A DNA stretch of 64,000 nt from Synchiropus splendidus (taxonomy: Eukaryota; Chordata; Actinopteri; Syngnathiformes; Callionymidae), in NCBI RefSeq assembly GCF_027744825.2, contig NC_071340.1, forward strand, positions 8,943,501 to 9,007,500, read 5' to 3'. Each line of letters opens with the position of its first letter. Position 1 is the stretch's first letter. This document shows positions 37,001 through 49,200 of the stretch, piece after piece. The notes under the pieces are model-generated. The model was not told the origin of the DNA. It did no database searches and saw nothing but the letters and a program-made list of their open reading frames with translations. The translations under genes were made by a program, and so were the position numbers.

Positions 37001-37446
37001 TAAAGACAGATTCCGGGAGGCAAACAAGGTTGGAAAAACATCTATCACTGATGGAGCCAGCGCAGAGGCAGGACGTCAAGTGGCCGATAAAACGCAAGCT
37101 AAAGCTTGGGGGAGCAAATACAGACTGGAAGGAGATTTAATGACAAGATCCTATCTTGCCAATTTAAACTTCATTATCTCTTTAATCGGAGTGAGGCAGA
37201 GTAAAAGGTTGTTGCGACATGACCAAAGTTGAATCGTCTTTCTTCTCTTCTTCAGGTCAGGCTGGCTTTCCGGTCTACAAGTATGTTCCCTATGGGCCGG
37301 TGAGTGAGGTCATGCCCTACCTGTCTCGGAGAGCCCAGGAGAACCGCAGCATCATGAAGGGAGCCAAGAAGGAGAGGGAGCTGCTGTGGAAGGAGCTGAA
37401 ACGAAGACTCGCCTCTGGGGAGCTCCTCTACAGCCCAGTGCACTGA
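24788..37446 (+). CDS. prodh: Proline dehydrogenase, mitochondrial (14 exons)
   Basis: FAD-dependent inner-membrane enzyme that oxidises proline to pyrroline-5-carboxylate. Exons: 24788-25129, 25720-25919, 27884-27897, 27988-28110, 29232-29296, 29367-29483, 29555-29628, 30089-30176, 30547-30639, 31615-31764, 32311-32486, 35292-35390, 35647-35735, 37256-37446. All junctions are in phase; 606 residues (human PRODH 600). Residues 1-60 are Arg-rich without acidic clusters, as in a mitochondrial presequence. Barrel landmarks: [80 protein letters not shown], and the proline-carboxylate motif SRRAQEN (Arg568, Arg569, Glu572). Exon 3 is only 14 nt, and intron 9 begins with GC rather than GT. Teleosts have two prodh paralogues (a and b); which one this is cannot be decided here. 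Confidence 0.95.
25130..25719 (+). other. prodh intron 1
   Basis: GT...AG intron, no other gene seen. Exon 1 and the 100 bp before it are CpG-rich (about 24740-25030) and mark the promoter island; no TATA box is obvious. Confidence 0.6.
25920..27883 (+). other. prodh intron 2
   Basis: About 2 kb, no coding sequence. Near 26850-26900 it contains 'gtgggccaaatgtggcctgc' and 'agagccgttttatatggcc', resembling a common fish repeat. Confidence 0.55.
29918..30064. mobile_element. Small inverted-repeat element (MITE-like), type copy, in prodh intron 7
   Basis: The left end (agtgatgggcagagggggct, then tcatggaaa) is the approximate reverse complement of the right end (tttcatgaagcctcttaagc, then ccatcagtg): about 28-bp terminal inverted repeats around a 90-bp core that holds 'gcgccatctagtgg'. 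No coding capacity. Related full or partial copies occur at 39260-39428, 52207-52386 and about 12205-12280, with shorter fragments near 5258, 6930, 43770 and 48870. Confidence 0.65.
30983..31035. repeat. (AAT)n microsatellite
   Basis: About 50 bp of AAT units with one interruption, in prodh intron 9. Confidence 0.92.
32487..35291 (+). other. prodh intron 11
   Basis: The longest prodh intron, 2.8 kb. Apart from the LINE remnant no gene is seen; open frames in it lack family resemblance. Confidence 0.55.
33005..33290 (+). mobile_element. RTE-like LINE 3' fragment in prodh intron 11
   Basis: 'tgcaggcagggtggtacggg' and 'gtagtgagacctgccatggt' match a stretch typical of the 3' half of fish RTE-like LINE ORF2, where the second block reads TVVRPAM.Y. 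The reading frame is broken and only remnants remain. Sense strand is +, the same as prodh. Confidence 0.55.
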
Positions 37447-38512
37447 AGGCTCCAGGAGATACTGAGCAGCCAAGAAATAGAGAAATAGGAGAACTTTATC
37501 TTTCATGTTTTTGTTCACTTAGCTCAGACTTTTGTTGTTTGTCATTACAGTTTGTCTTAAAAATCAAACAAGCAAATGTTTTGGATCAGATAACTAATTG
37601 ATAAATATGACAAAATAATAGATGTTATCAAGTTAAAGGGGAAAAATATGACAGAAATATTTAGGGATCATTATTCTAAATATAAGGAAAACATAAAATA
37701 ATGGTGTCCTGTTACTGACACCTGTTTTCAGCAGAGATTAAATCCCATTCGGAGCATTTGCCTTGTTTTCCATTGAAAACTGCTCTAAGAAAAATACTTT
37801 TAGAATTTAATTCTTTACGCTGACTCACAGTTTGTCTGTTACATTAAGATGTTGTGTTTGGAGATGGCCTCAACACATTTTTTCTGAGTTAATGTTCTTT
37901 ATTTTACATTATATTGGCCTCCTTCTCCCGCTAGCTTTCCACTCTCTCTGTATTCCGTCGCTGTGCCTTCCCATCATGTGCAGCTTTAATCTATCAGGCA
38001 GTCATCTTTACTGCTCCTAGAGGACCCTGTTAAATGTCAACGCAGTCGGGGGTGAACCCTTTTTTTCAAACACTAAAGTGATGTGGCGGAACGTCAACAG
38101 TCATGAACGTAACGAGCCTCATTTAAGTGCAACATCAATAATCACTCGACGGTTCTCAGGACTTTTGAGACTCACTTTTGATGTGTTTGCTTATGTAATG
38201 AGTGCATCAGGAAATACTGTGTGGTGCAACGGTTGACACAGCTGAACTAGCAAATCGAACAAATGTCAGGGAAAAAATGGTCATGCATTCATAAAGGTGA
38301 AGTGGTGAATGTGAATATATAGCTTGAGGTAAATTTGAGGGTTTTTTTGGTCTTTGTTACAAACCTTTTTGAAGGAGATGACGATTCCTCGCCGGTCACT
38401 CACGTGGCTCGCAGCCGGCGATGACCCATGAGACATAAACTCACTTTAGTTACGGTGTCAATGCCTTTTGTGAGATTTACGTTTACATTGTTTTTTGTTT
38501 GTTGACACCAAA

Positions 38513-38518
38513 AATAAA
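38513..38518 (+). terminator. Possible distal polyadenylation signal of prodh
   Basis: A clear AATAAA (caaaaataaaagt) lies 1.07 kb after the prodh stop. A closer canonical hexamer is not obvious, so a long 3' UTR is likely, but the end is not proven. Confidence 0.4.
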
Positions 38519-38559
38519 AGTATTTTCTGTAACTCTCTCCGGCTGCTTGTTATTGACAC

Positions 38560-38960
38560 GTCGGAGGCTAACAATGCTTGGTGATAATTACAGCCCTGTC
38601 ACATTTATCAGAGCGGCCACTGCTCCGCCGACCGCCATTTAATTACCCATGATGCCACGCTCAATACAGATCACAGAAATTGAAGGCATTAATCATTAGC
38701 TCAGACGAAACTTTAATGGTTGTTAAGTTTAGCCGAGGCCACGCTCCGCAGAGCCATCACTGTCGGTTGAATTAAGAATCCATTTTGACATTAGACGGGC
38801 CTTCGGGTGTGTGTTGGCAGACAAACCCCTGCTTTACAGTGCGGCAGGCTTTTCTCCATTAGCCTCAGTTTCAGAGGATGATTTAGGGGACGTAACATTG
38901 CCTGTGAGATCCCTCTCCAGTTGAGTTAGAAGCAGCGCGGCGCACTTATTAAAGCGTATC
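38560..38960. promoter_or_regulatory. Putative conserved non-coding element A
   Basis: Repeat-free, balanced composition, with many homeodomain-type cores (ATTAATCATTAG, TTTAATTACCC, GATAATTACAG) and no open frame. It looks like the ultra-conserved enhancers found in gene deserts around developmental regulators. Conservation is inferred from style only. Confidence 0.35.
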
Positions 38961-39259
38961 CTGCGATCACACGACACAGAGGAAGGAGATCATTTGCTTC
39001 ATGTGATGACTGTCGTACAAGGCAGCAGGCGCCACACAACTTTCATACACTCCACTTCAGCATCTCCGGCTCGTCCTTTTAGGCGTAGATTAAGTTGTAA
39101 GGTGGTTTTTTTTATCCGTCTGGAAAGAGTCTAGTCCCAGGATTGGACACTTAAACAATGAAAAACTGATCAGATCCCCTGCCTCATGAAGCTTCCTGAA
39201 GCTGTGTCGTCATTATCAGAGCCCACCAGATGGCGCTCTGCTCCATAATCTTTGGCCGT

Positions 39260-39428
39260 GCATCACTCGCTGACCAAGCTTCATGAAACCTCGCAGGGCG
39301 CAGGAGGTGGCGCCCTTGGGGTCAAAATGATGTGCAGTCTCATTTAAGTAGATGCAGACTGCAGGAGAAAGCGCCCTCTAGTGTCTCTGAAAATGAGGTT
39401 TCGCGAAGCTTCCTTAAGTCATCACTGC
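39260..39428. mobile_element. Inverted-repeat (MITE-like) element, second copy
   Basis: Left end 'catcactcgctgaccaagct' plus tcatgaaacctc and right end gaggtttcgcgaagcttcct plus taagtcatcactgc are near-inverted. The core carries aagcgccctctagtg. Same family as 29918-30064. A further partial copy abuts it at about 39180-39245. Confidence 0.6.
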
Positions 39429-39559
39429 TTCTGGGATTCGCAACATAAGATGAAATTGCAAGAAAAGTTTCTGGTCCGTCTCACATCCTCCCGTCACTGA
39501 CTGCACTCTTCTCTTCTCTTCACCTCCTCTTGATCTATTGGCGCTCATACATACCTCCA

Positions 39560-39870
39560 CCTCTACAGCTTCTCACTACAAGTCATCTTCACACTCGCGA
39601 CAAAATTTCTATTCCATCAGCAAAAATCATCGTCTCTGACTTCATCTGTCCGTCAACTCTCACATCTCCTGCGCAACCCTCACATACTTTTCTGATGCTC
39701 CTGACGTCCTCATCCAACACCTCAGTCCCAACTGTCATAGGCTTTTTCTAGATCCACAAAGACAGGGAAACACCTTCTGGCCTTTCTGTACTATTCAATC
39801 AACATCCTCAGAGCAAACAATGGATCTGTGGTGCTCCCACTCTGTCTCAGGAGTCACATCCCCGGCATAC
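39560..39870 (-). mobile_element. RTE-like LINE reverse-transcriptase fragment
   Basis: On the minus strand the stretch reads STTDPLFALRMLIE and VFVDLEKAYDS, the region around the first catalytic Asp block of RTE-clade reverse transcriptases. In-frame stops and frame shifts separate the pieces, so it is dead. The sequence is strongly reminiscent of the abundant RTE LINEs of teleosts. Confidence 0.7.
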
Positions 39871-40680
39871 ATTATTCACTTGCAGTGGGATTGGGAACAG
39901 TGATGAATAATAAGTGTGAATCACCGAAGGCTCTCTGTGATACGCCAGATAGACAAATGACTCGGCTCACTCACAAAAATCCTTGACAGCCACAATGTTG
40001 GCGGCTATTTCACTTTAACAAAAAAAAAAACAAGCTTCAGGTCTTGAAGAGACTCGCGCAAAATGGGATTAAACATGACAGGTGGTCTGGGAATTTGGCT
40101 GGTGAGATTAGGTTTAATGAGAACCATTCTAAATGAATTGACATCAATAATCATTAATTTGGATGCAAATGTAGTTTTTATCTAATGTTGATATATGATT
40201 TAATACAAAAAAACTCATGCTTGATTTAGTTCCTTTTCCTACTAAACTGTATGAGACAAATACTAACTGCAAGGGAGCTAAATATTAGGTTGCTCCAAGT
40301 AACTTGTTAAACTCAGGAGAGGTAGCTATGGATGTGTTTAGCCCTCGGCTTGTCGAGGGGAGGCGGATCCCCAGAAGAGAGACCAACATGACTGAATCTG
40401 CTCTATATTGATATGGGCAGGATTTATATATAATAGTCAAGGAAGTAGTTTGAAAAATATATCATTTTTTCTCATGTGAAAATCCGAACCGCAGATAACT
40501 CCAACCCATACATACTCAAAGTAGCTCACAAAGAGAACTTTTCAAAACCACCTCTTGCGAAAAGCTCTGTTTACATCGAAAGTGTGGCTAAGACGACAAA
40601 AACGGCCAGTGTTCTCTTCCCTTCTCAGTTCATATCGTTGTCCTATTTTTGTCGTGGACAACATTATATTCAAAATTTTA

Positions 40681-41173
40681 TTGCTGTGATTTCCAGACTA
40701 TAAGCCACTACTTTTTTCCTCTTAACCCTAATAAGGCTGATATATGGGTTTTTACAGGCAGTCAAAATATTAAGCCCGTCACATTAAATGTGTGGCATTT
40801 TATTTACCTTAACCTTATGCATTGTTTTCGCCCGCGTCTCTGCAGCTCTGCCAACAGAGCCGATCTCCTGCAGGAGCATAGACGAGAAGCAGCAGCTGAG
40901 ACCGTGTTGGAACTTCGGACATGTGGGCGAAAACCACCCATTTTGAGCACTCTAATGTAAATAAAAGGTGCAAGGAGTTCATGATTCAAGTTCAGAATAT
41001 TGCTTGTTTGTTACATGAGTCAGTCTCCATGCTGGACCCTGTTTTCAGAACTAGATTAGAAGTGATCCTGATGCATTTTAAAGCCGGGTGCACCACTGAT
41101 CTTACTACGGTGCAAACAGCACCACTGCACCCGCAGCTTATAGACCGGTGTGGCTTATATATGAATAAGATCT
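40681..41173 (+). repeat. Interspersed ~490-bp element, copy 2
   Basis: 'ttgctgtgatttccagacta' plus taagccac at the left and taga-ccggtgtggcttata at the right form imperfect terminal inverted repeats. Same family and orientation as 7611-8100. The 'gactataagcc' terminus is a familiar feature of a teleost non-autonomous DNA element. No coding capacity. Confidence 0.7.
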
Positions 41174-42699
41174 ATTTTCCTTCTTAAATTTAGTAGGCAT
41201 TCTAGTGCGCTTTATAGCGCAGAAAAACCTTCATTCGTAATGGAGAGTTCTACTTCAACATCATAATGTGTGGGCTCATTCTTAAAACTGAATTACTCTG
41301 AAATGTTCTTTCAGATTCCAGACTATGTTTAAGGTGATGATTTATCTTGCGCAATTATAAATCTGAAAACATGAAAAAAACCCCACTAGTTTTTCCCTTC
41401 ACAGCTCTGCGCAGAAGAATGACAGTGACAACATTTGACTGATTAGAAACATGATGTTTTTTCTTCTGGATCATTTGTCCTGCGCGTGTCAGAAGAAGTC
41501 GTCTTAAACAGAGATAAAACGCAGCACTATAAACGGCTTGTTTGTGATGCTGCATGACAAAGTTTCAGCTGAAACAGAATCCCTTCCGCTCATCTGGGGA
41601 ATGGGAAACATTCCGAAAAATTTAGAAAATGGGCATGTGAGCTGACAAAAACACTTTAAAAAGACTTGTTTATTCACATTTTTCACACAGAAATATTCAG
41701 TCTTTGGTTTTGTAATTGCTTGTCTTTGCGCAACCTGCTTTGAACATTTCTAGTGCGAGCATTCTTCAGTTAGTTAACTGTTGTAAAGCTCAATCGTTTC
41801 AGCTTTCTCTCTTACAGTCTGTTAAGTATTACAAACAACATCCAGTGGGATAACTGTAGATACAGTACTAATATGCCGAAGCAAGTCTGAGGCTGGAATT
41901 TTCATTTCAAAGGACAGTTTGGACAGTTTTGATGTGTTTAAATGGACTGTTTTGAAGGGAAGAGTTTTTCGAAACAGTCTCAACTTGATCAATATATTTG
42001 ATCATAGAAAAGAACAAGAGAGGGTTGAAATGAATAAGAGGATTGGTTGGACACTTATTATCTTGAAAACAATCCTCCACTAATTTTACACTATTGAAAT
42101 AATGAGGAACTCCACAAAATATAAGTAAAACTGTCGGCACAGAAGTGGAATCACAAAGTTGCTTTCCTGTAGCAGAATGCTGAAACAGCTGCCCATGTGA
42201 GTGAAAACGGTTGTTAGGTATGGTCCTAACAGTGATGCCCATGATGAGAAAAGTCCTGTTTTTCACGGCTAGTTATGTGCAAATGCCACAAATCAGTGGG
42301 CCCATGTGACTCCTGACCTATTCCAAAACTGCAGAATTCCCTCTGGCACCAGCGAGGTCTGATGTAAGCCAGTGCAAAACGCAGCGAGTCGTGAACGCGG
42401 CAGATGAGACGGACACTGACTAATCTCATTGGTCAGGACGAAGACGGCAGTCCTCTGAAAAAAAACAAAAACGAACAAAAAGGAGGCATAAGAAGTTTGT
42501 TCACGCACTTCTGGGGGTGTTTTTATCCTACACACTCGGCAGCACACGAGACAGAAGACATTGATATTTCACACACCAGAGGCTCACATGGCTGCCACCG
42601 CAGCGCTATCAAAACACATCACTGGCGTCATTTGACTGGATGCTTGGCAGATCGCTGTTAGCTGGTACACGTTTTACGACAGGCGGGTTGAAAAATGCA

Positions 42700-43050
42700 A
42701 ATACCATATTGCTGGAATTACTCTTCCAGTCAGTTTGCCATCGCTGAAAAGTTTTTCTCACTCTCATTAGGTGCCAGGAAACGCTGTCGAGGAGGAATGA
42801 GAATACAATGACAGCGCTGATACCCATCCCAGGATGACAAAACACGTCCCCGTCTCCCTTTGTAGTGTTTCCTCCTATCACCTTCCTGGCAATGTCTGAG
42901 TGTTGTGCATTCATTTCGGATCATTAGGCTGCTTTCATCCGGCGTCTACTGTGTTTACTCTGGGATTGCAATGAGCCGAGCGCGGCACAAATTAAGCAGA
43001 ACAAGATCAAAAAGTGTTCAAGTGATGCCTGAGTGGGGAGGCGTGGTCGG
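42700..43050. promoter_or_regulatory. Putative conserved non-coding element B
   Basis: Repeat-free block of balanced composition without gene-like open frames, between repeat-rich stretches. Contains CTCATTAGGT, GGATCATTAGG and CAAATTAAGC cores. Function is inferred only. Confidence 0.3.
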
Positions 43051-44904
43051 GATGTTACAACGGTTAACATCCCAGACCAAGTAGTCGGAAACGACCAGCA
43101 ATAATGATGGTTTGCAGATGTAGCATCACTCATAAGTCCCAATTCATGAGGCAGCATTTTGAAGCTCTGTCGCAGGTGCACTCATATACTACATTTACCA
43201 CTATAATCGGAATGAATTCCTGCTCTGAATGAAATTGCTTTATGCCGACATGTATTTCCGAATGAAATGAACACACCAGATCCGATAGTCTCTCCGTTTC
43301 TGGGCAGATTTTACCTCATGTGACACTTAAACTTAACATTAATTCTCAGGCTACATGAGATCTTCGACAGCGTCCATCTCTGCGACTGAAGGAGCATGCA
43401 GAGCTCAGTAAACGCTAACAAAACCACTCACTGCAGGGGGGAATGTTACCTTCAAAATAAATGTTAGATTGTAATGTTCTCTGCTAAAATGTGTTGCCAG
43501 GTGATTGAGGAAGTGGTGTGGCTGAAGAGTCTCTTGCTATTCTATGCGTTCAACTATTTACGCTTGGCTTCATGCTACTGGTTCAGATCGATGCTTGCTG
43601 CATGACCACACACATCTGAACCATATAGCACTGTTTCGTGAAAACAGGGAAAGTTTCATCTCCAATTAGAATACATTCATTCAGATTGTGGAAAAAGTGC
43701 CTGTTTAAATTAGTTTTCTGTGAGGTTCCAGTGAAAAATCCAAGGACGATAAAGCAGAAAGTGCCATCGGCCTTGTGAAGCTTCATGATGCTTCATCAAC
43801 CTAAACATATTTCTGCTGAAAATCTCAATTGTTTTCATGTATATTGTGATGTTGAAGAACTCACTTCAAGTGAGTTTCAGGGAAAGTCACTTAGCAAATG
43901 TGTAGCTCAGGTTCCTTGAAAATAAACTCAACAAATCCAATTTCTGATGCCACTGACGACAAATCTACTCGAGTTGGAGGTCGCTTTCAATCCACTTCTT
44001 CATGCGGTAAGTAAGGTTCATTCAGAGAGTGCACACACTATGTTAATGGGCCTGTGGGTGGCAGTTTTCTTTCCTTCAAAACAGAAGACTTAATTGGTTG
44101 TGTTAAGAATCACAGCAGCTGAAGTCTTAGCTGGTCTTGATAAACAGACACAGGCCAAGGGTGACTTCCGATCTTAGCCCTCAAAGCCAAGGGTTAAAGG
44201 CTATGTGTGACTTAAAAATGGGACACCCCTTAACTGCACATATGTCCTCAGACTGTGGGGGCAGCAATGGGCAAAAGTGGAATTCAAATCACACTTTGCC
44301 CTGAGGAGTCACCACGATGACGGTTGGAGCTGGCAGCACATAATACTTGACACCATGGACAACAAACAAATGATCAGAAGAAGAGGAAACATGTGATACA
44401 TGGGTGAGAAAGTCAAAATGATTTCGACTTGTCTTGAACCGCTCCTGTTTGGTCACCTCCGCGGCACAGTTTTGTATTTGGAAATCACGTTTGAGTCATT
44501 GTTCAGACTTGCTCTGCATGTTGTTTCATTGAGTGATCGCGTCACACACCACTATGCCGCTTCGGTGACTGCATCCCTACTGGGTTTTCCACAATCCTAA
44601 AGGAGGTGGTCGGGAATCTCCAAACTGTGGCTACTTTCCTCAATCTCACTCCACTACTGAATTTCCTGAGAATCAGGACAATTCTCCAGACCTAGAAAAT
44701 GTGGTCTTTAGTGCTACAACTCTATGATTTATTTAAAATCATCCCAGAAATACCCACCAAATGACCAAAAATCAAAATTGCTGACTGTAGCTGGTTTCTG
44801 TATCTCAGAAATGTGCAGGCTCAGTTCTTCCTGGACAAATCGGAGGAGCAGGAACTGATATTTGGATCGGATTGATTTGGATTTTCCTGAACTCTGTCAC
44901 CAAA

Positions 44905-45000
44905 CTGCACCACATGAGCTGCCCCTCTGATATATTCATTTTCCGATCTTGTCCTTTCCGGTCACTCACAATGACAACGTCGACTCTGACACATCTGGAG
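44905..45000 (-). mobile_element. LINE C-terminal fragment
   Basis: 'cacatgagctgcccctctga' ... 'cgatcttgtcctttccggtc' corresponds, on the minus strand, to the VTRKDKIR...IRG.AHV end of RTE-like LINE ORF2. It closely parallels 63395-63500. Non-functional remnant. Confidence 0.55.
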
Positions 45001-45449
45001 AAAAATACAAGTTTCAAAATATTGAGTCATAAGGGTGAAAGAACCGCTGTTTGCCCGCACATTTATTTGCTTCCTTCATGAGATTTGTTTTTCAAGAGCA
45101 ACTCTCCTCACTGCAATTTTCACCCCACACTTTAGTACTTGTGCTCGCACAACAGATGCAATCAGAGGAGAAAACCAGCACAGCCTGTTTTCTGCTGCAG
45201 CCGACGGCAGTGGAACTCTTACTGTACTTATCCTGGAGCCTTCCCCCACTTTTTAACAAGCTTTTGCAAGGTGCACACATACATGCGGACAGGAATCCAC
45301 GTGTACACCTTTAACTGTGGAAGACACAATTATTCACCGACTCCCAAACGCACCTGCACAGTCCTCCCCTGGGCTTCCATATCCATCAGTCCGCTGCGAG
45401 AGATGATTTGAAACTGCTCAATGTTTTGATCATTAGTTTGGACTCGTAG

Positions 45450-45735
45450 TGCGCAGCTGTAGTGAAAAATGAGATTGCTATCTCAAGGCCACCTGTTCTT
45501 TTAATAAGAAAAAGAACAATTTCCCATCGCAGGAGGGATTAGCTGCCTGATGGATTGGGCTGTAGAGCTCCAATTTTGTGTGTTTGCTCTTGAATGTTTT
45601 CACCTGAGCCTGTATTTTTATGAGTCCAATACTCGCCCGCCGCAGTTTAGACAGAAAGCAGTAAACTTCAAAGAGATAAAATGTGGGGCTTTGAAAAGTT
45701 GATTTCTCTCCGAGCCCAGGTGATGTGGAGCAATC
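45450..45735. promoter_or_regulatory. Putative conserved non-coding element C
   Basis: Repeat-free 280-bp block with motifs such as GGGATTAGCTGCCTGATGGA and GTATTTTTATGAGTCC. An open minus-strand frame crosses it but without gene-like composition. It is followed directly by a TA microsatellite. Confidence 0.3.
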
Positions 45736-45778
45736 AGTCATGGATGCAAGAACCAGACACCAGAAACCATAAAAGTAC

Positions 45779-45779
<1 letters not shown>

Positions 45780-45810
<31 letters not shown>
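45780..45810. repeat. (TA)n microsatellite
   Basis: Perfect TA run of about 31 bp. Confidence 0.9.
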
Positions 45811-45813
<3 letters not shown>

Positions 45814-45879
45814 GCATAAACACAGGTTTTTCTCACGATCTTTTTGGGGACAGCTCATTGTCAACATCATGTTTTCCAT

Positions 45880-46210
45880 AGCCTTAACTTAACCATCCAA
45901 AACAAATGGCTAACCTTAACCAGGACTCTGAACTGAACTCAAACTCTACTATAATGACCAGTTAGAGTGACATTTTCAACCTCAAAACCCTATGTGGACT
46001 GGCCAAAATGTCCTCATTAAGCAAAACGTCATGCCAAAGATTGGTCCACACAAGAATATTAATAGACGTACACATACACCCACATACAAACGGATGTTGG
46101 TGGCTAACCTTAACCAGTAAATAAATGTAAACCAATTGGAATAAACTGCTTTCCTCCACCTTTTCTTCTTCCCCTTCGGATACACAAATGTTCTAAGGAT
46201 TTCCTCATTC
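45880..46210. repeat. Decayed interspersed repeat
   Basis: Contains repeated 'gctaaccttaaccag' and 'gtggactggccaaaatgtcc' followed by tcattaa, a pattern I know from a frequent fish repeat. No coding capacity. Confidence 0.45.
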
Positions 46211-46219
46211 ATTTCTATT

Positions 46220-49200
46220 ACTACTGGTCACGTGAACAGCAGCAGCTACAAAACAAGGACGAGTTGGAAAATCTGACTTAGTAAATTTGAACATAGTATT
46301 TAATTTGCAAAACAAATCGACTTACATGGGTGGTAGGAGCATGTTTCTTTAAAATGTTACATTGTTGCGTGAGCCATCAAGTTAACAAACGGTGAGAGCT
46401 GTGGTGCAGGTTCTATTTTTCTTAAGACTCCAGCAAAAGAGTCACTTTTCTCATGCTGTGTTAGGTACTTATGAATAAGATAAGGTGTAATGCAAATGAG
46501 TGTTAACAACATGGGCAATAAAAACAGCAGCCTAATGAAGTATTCATTTAAAAAGTATCAAGTGCTACAATTCCAAAACAATTGAATAATTTAGAAGTGT
46601 TGTTAGTTGTGGATCCAAAAGTGGATCAACAAGTCACTATCTATCACTATTTATTTTAATCCCATATTAATGCATACAAACAATGCCATCAAATGAAGTA
46701 AGAACAGGAGGATTCATTCATGCTGTGTTTTGACCTACGCTATGAAATATTATATGTGAGGTAAAACCCAATAATTCGGCTTAATAAATGACTGTGTTTT
46801 TCTTGTACAACTCTCTTCTTCACTGAGATACTAAGATGGACATCTGATGGAAATACCAGGTGTCAGTATGAAGAGTACAGTCACGACCGTTCTAAGTCAT
46901 GACTATAGGTATAAAAATGTTGTGCATTGAACTGACTCTGCTGTGGGCTGGAACTTGTTTAAACTTGTTCTAACTAATTAAAACCATCCCGGCAGCGGAA
47001 ACCTTGAACGCAGCCTTGTAAGAAAAACCTGTTGTGAGCGAGACCTTGGCATCCAAAAATATAAAATCCGATTTTGCTGAACTAGCAAACAGACTGCATG
47101 AAAGACTCGGCAAGAGGGCTTCATACGAAGAGTTTTAAAGAATAAGGAAATGACTTGCCACAAAAACTTTACAAGGGCAATGTGTGTTGAGTAGAACGGC
47201 CCTATATTGTAGTGTTTTGGCCCGTAATTATCGAGATTAATGCCTCGCACAACAAAATTAATGAAATTATTTATCAAGCCACGAGAGGTAGGGCTATTTA
47301 AAATAATGTTTCTGTCCACTGTAGCACCACAAACAACATGAGCAATAACAGCGACCTCCATTTAAACCAGCCGTCCTGTTGAGATTAAATTCATTTCCTT
47401 GAAGATGGCAAAACAGTCAATTAAAAAAGACCAATGAAACATTTTAAACGTTGGTTAAAAAGCAGAAACTTCTTGTTCCATTAACATGAATGACAAGACT
47501 CATTCATTCATCAGTCATGCATGGGGCTCGTATGAAACCAGGAGCCAAGGCCACTGCTGGTCTCACACTTGCAGTCACATTGAAATTCTTCACTAAAGAG
47601 GTCAGTTGTCGTGCACGTGAATAATGTAAAGTCTATTCACTCTTACCCAGATCTCCAGTCTGTGGCTGAATCCTGTGCTTTATTTTGGTGTGTTCTCATG
47701 GTGTCTGTCATTTATTCATTTATTATGTGGCCCGCTCTTTTACTACAAACAGCATAAACAGGGATCTTAGCCAACCTTCAAAAACAGTTTCAGCAAGCTG
47801 CGAATAAAAGTTTAAGTACAACCCCCTTGTGTCAGACTCAGGGGTCAGGGGTTCTGCTACATATAGATGAAAATAAAGTCATGATTTCTTTTTTAAAAGA
47901 TCATATTAATGTAAATTATATTGTTTGAATATGGCATGAAGTACTCTACGCTATGTCGCCGAATGTGGAATCGAGGATTGTCACAAAGATAATACATGTT
48001 GTGTTCTCTGCAGTACTGAATTATTAACCCTTGAATAATACTATTTATATGATATACAAATACATATGTGTAGTTATGATCCTAATATTAGGAAACGATC
48101 ACATCTGAAAATAGTTCAAGCTAATAAAACTGACTTTAACTGCCAACTGCTAATATCAGTATTGAGAGTTTCTTCAACGTGTTTCCCACTTTCAGACATG
48201 GCAGAGGCGGAGTTTATGACCTAATGTTTACAATGCTCCTACTGCGACACAGTATATGTGTGCAGAATTATAAATACTCACCAGAGAGCAGCGGGAGGAG
48301 GAGAGGGGCGGGACAAATTCCAATGAAGTTGAGTAGAATGTGCAGTTAAAATGAAGCGCTTTTACACTACTGCATGTTCCACAGCTAACAAGGCTGCCAT
48401 TTATGCGGAGACGAAAAGACTGTCGCCGTTCAGTGTAGATTAGATTAGATTTAGATTTAGTTTAGATACAGTGTTCCTTCACATGGTATATGAATTCGGC
48501 AACTTTTAAAAAAAGGAGTCCAGAACACTTGCTATCAGTGACCGTGGAAATACTTCACTGGAAATAATGCCAGTGTAAAGACGATGAACGGAACCGTCGC
48601 CATGTAGACGCTGTTTTACTTGGTGTATAGTTAAGCGCATTCAGTCGTACTGGCACTGTCGGCGTGTAAACATGGTGTAGAATGAGTCATTTTTGTGTTG
48701 AAACATTTCATTCACAAGTTGCAATCGGATTGAAAATACAAGCAATGTTGTAAAAAAAAAAAAAGCTGATCTTCAAAGGAGTAAAATTCAGCCATGCCGG
48801 TAACAATAGTAAGACGTTCCTCTGTTTGAGCTCCGTTTGACTCCACAGTCCAAGACAAGGGCTGACGAAACTTCATGAAGCAGTGTCGGCAATTTCTGGT
48901 AAATATAATTTTGGCTTTTAGCAACTATTCCAATGCAACGTTTGGTCACTTTTAAAGAAACAGCACCACATATTGAGCACTAAAAATGTAGCTTCACTTT
49001 CCCGTCATGAATGAATAGGTGACTCTACACTCAACTGAACCTATAAATAGTGCTTTACACCTTTTGCCCTTTGTAGCAAGAATACTATCTCCCCCTTAGA
49101 CCCAAGCATCCAGGGTATAATTGTAAATAATGATCAAATGCAGCACAGATTCTTGTAGTCACTTGTCAGACAAAACCTAAAGAATGTAAAGAATAACAGA

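Noticed and set aside
11090..37446. Idea of a methionine/proline metabolic gene cluster acting as one unit
   Set aside because: The genes lie on opposite strands with separate promoters and are ordinary vertebrate housekeeping or liver genes; clustering alone does not support a joint system.
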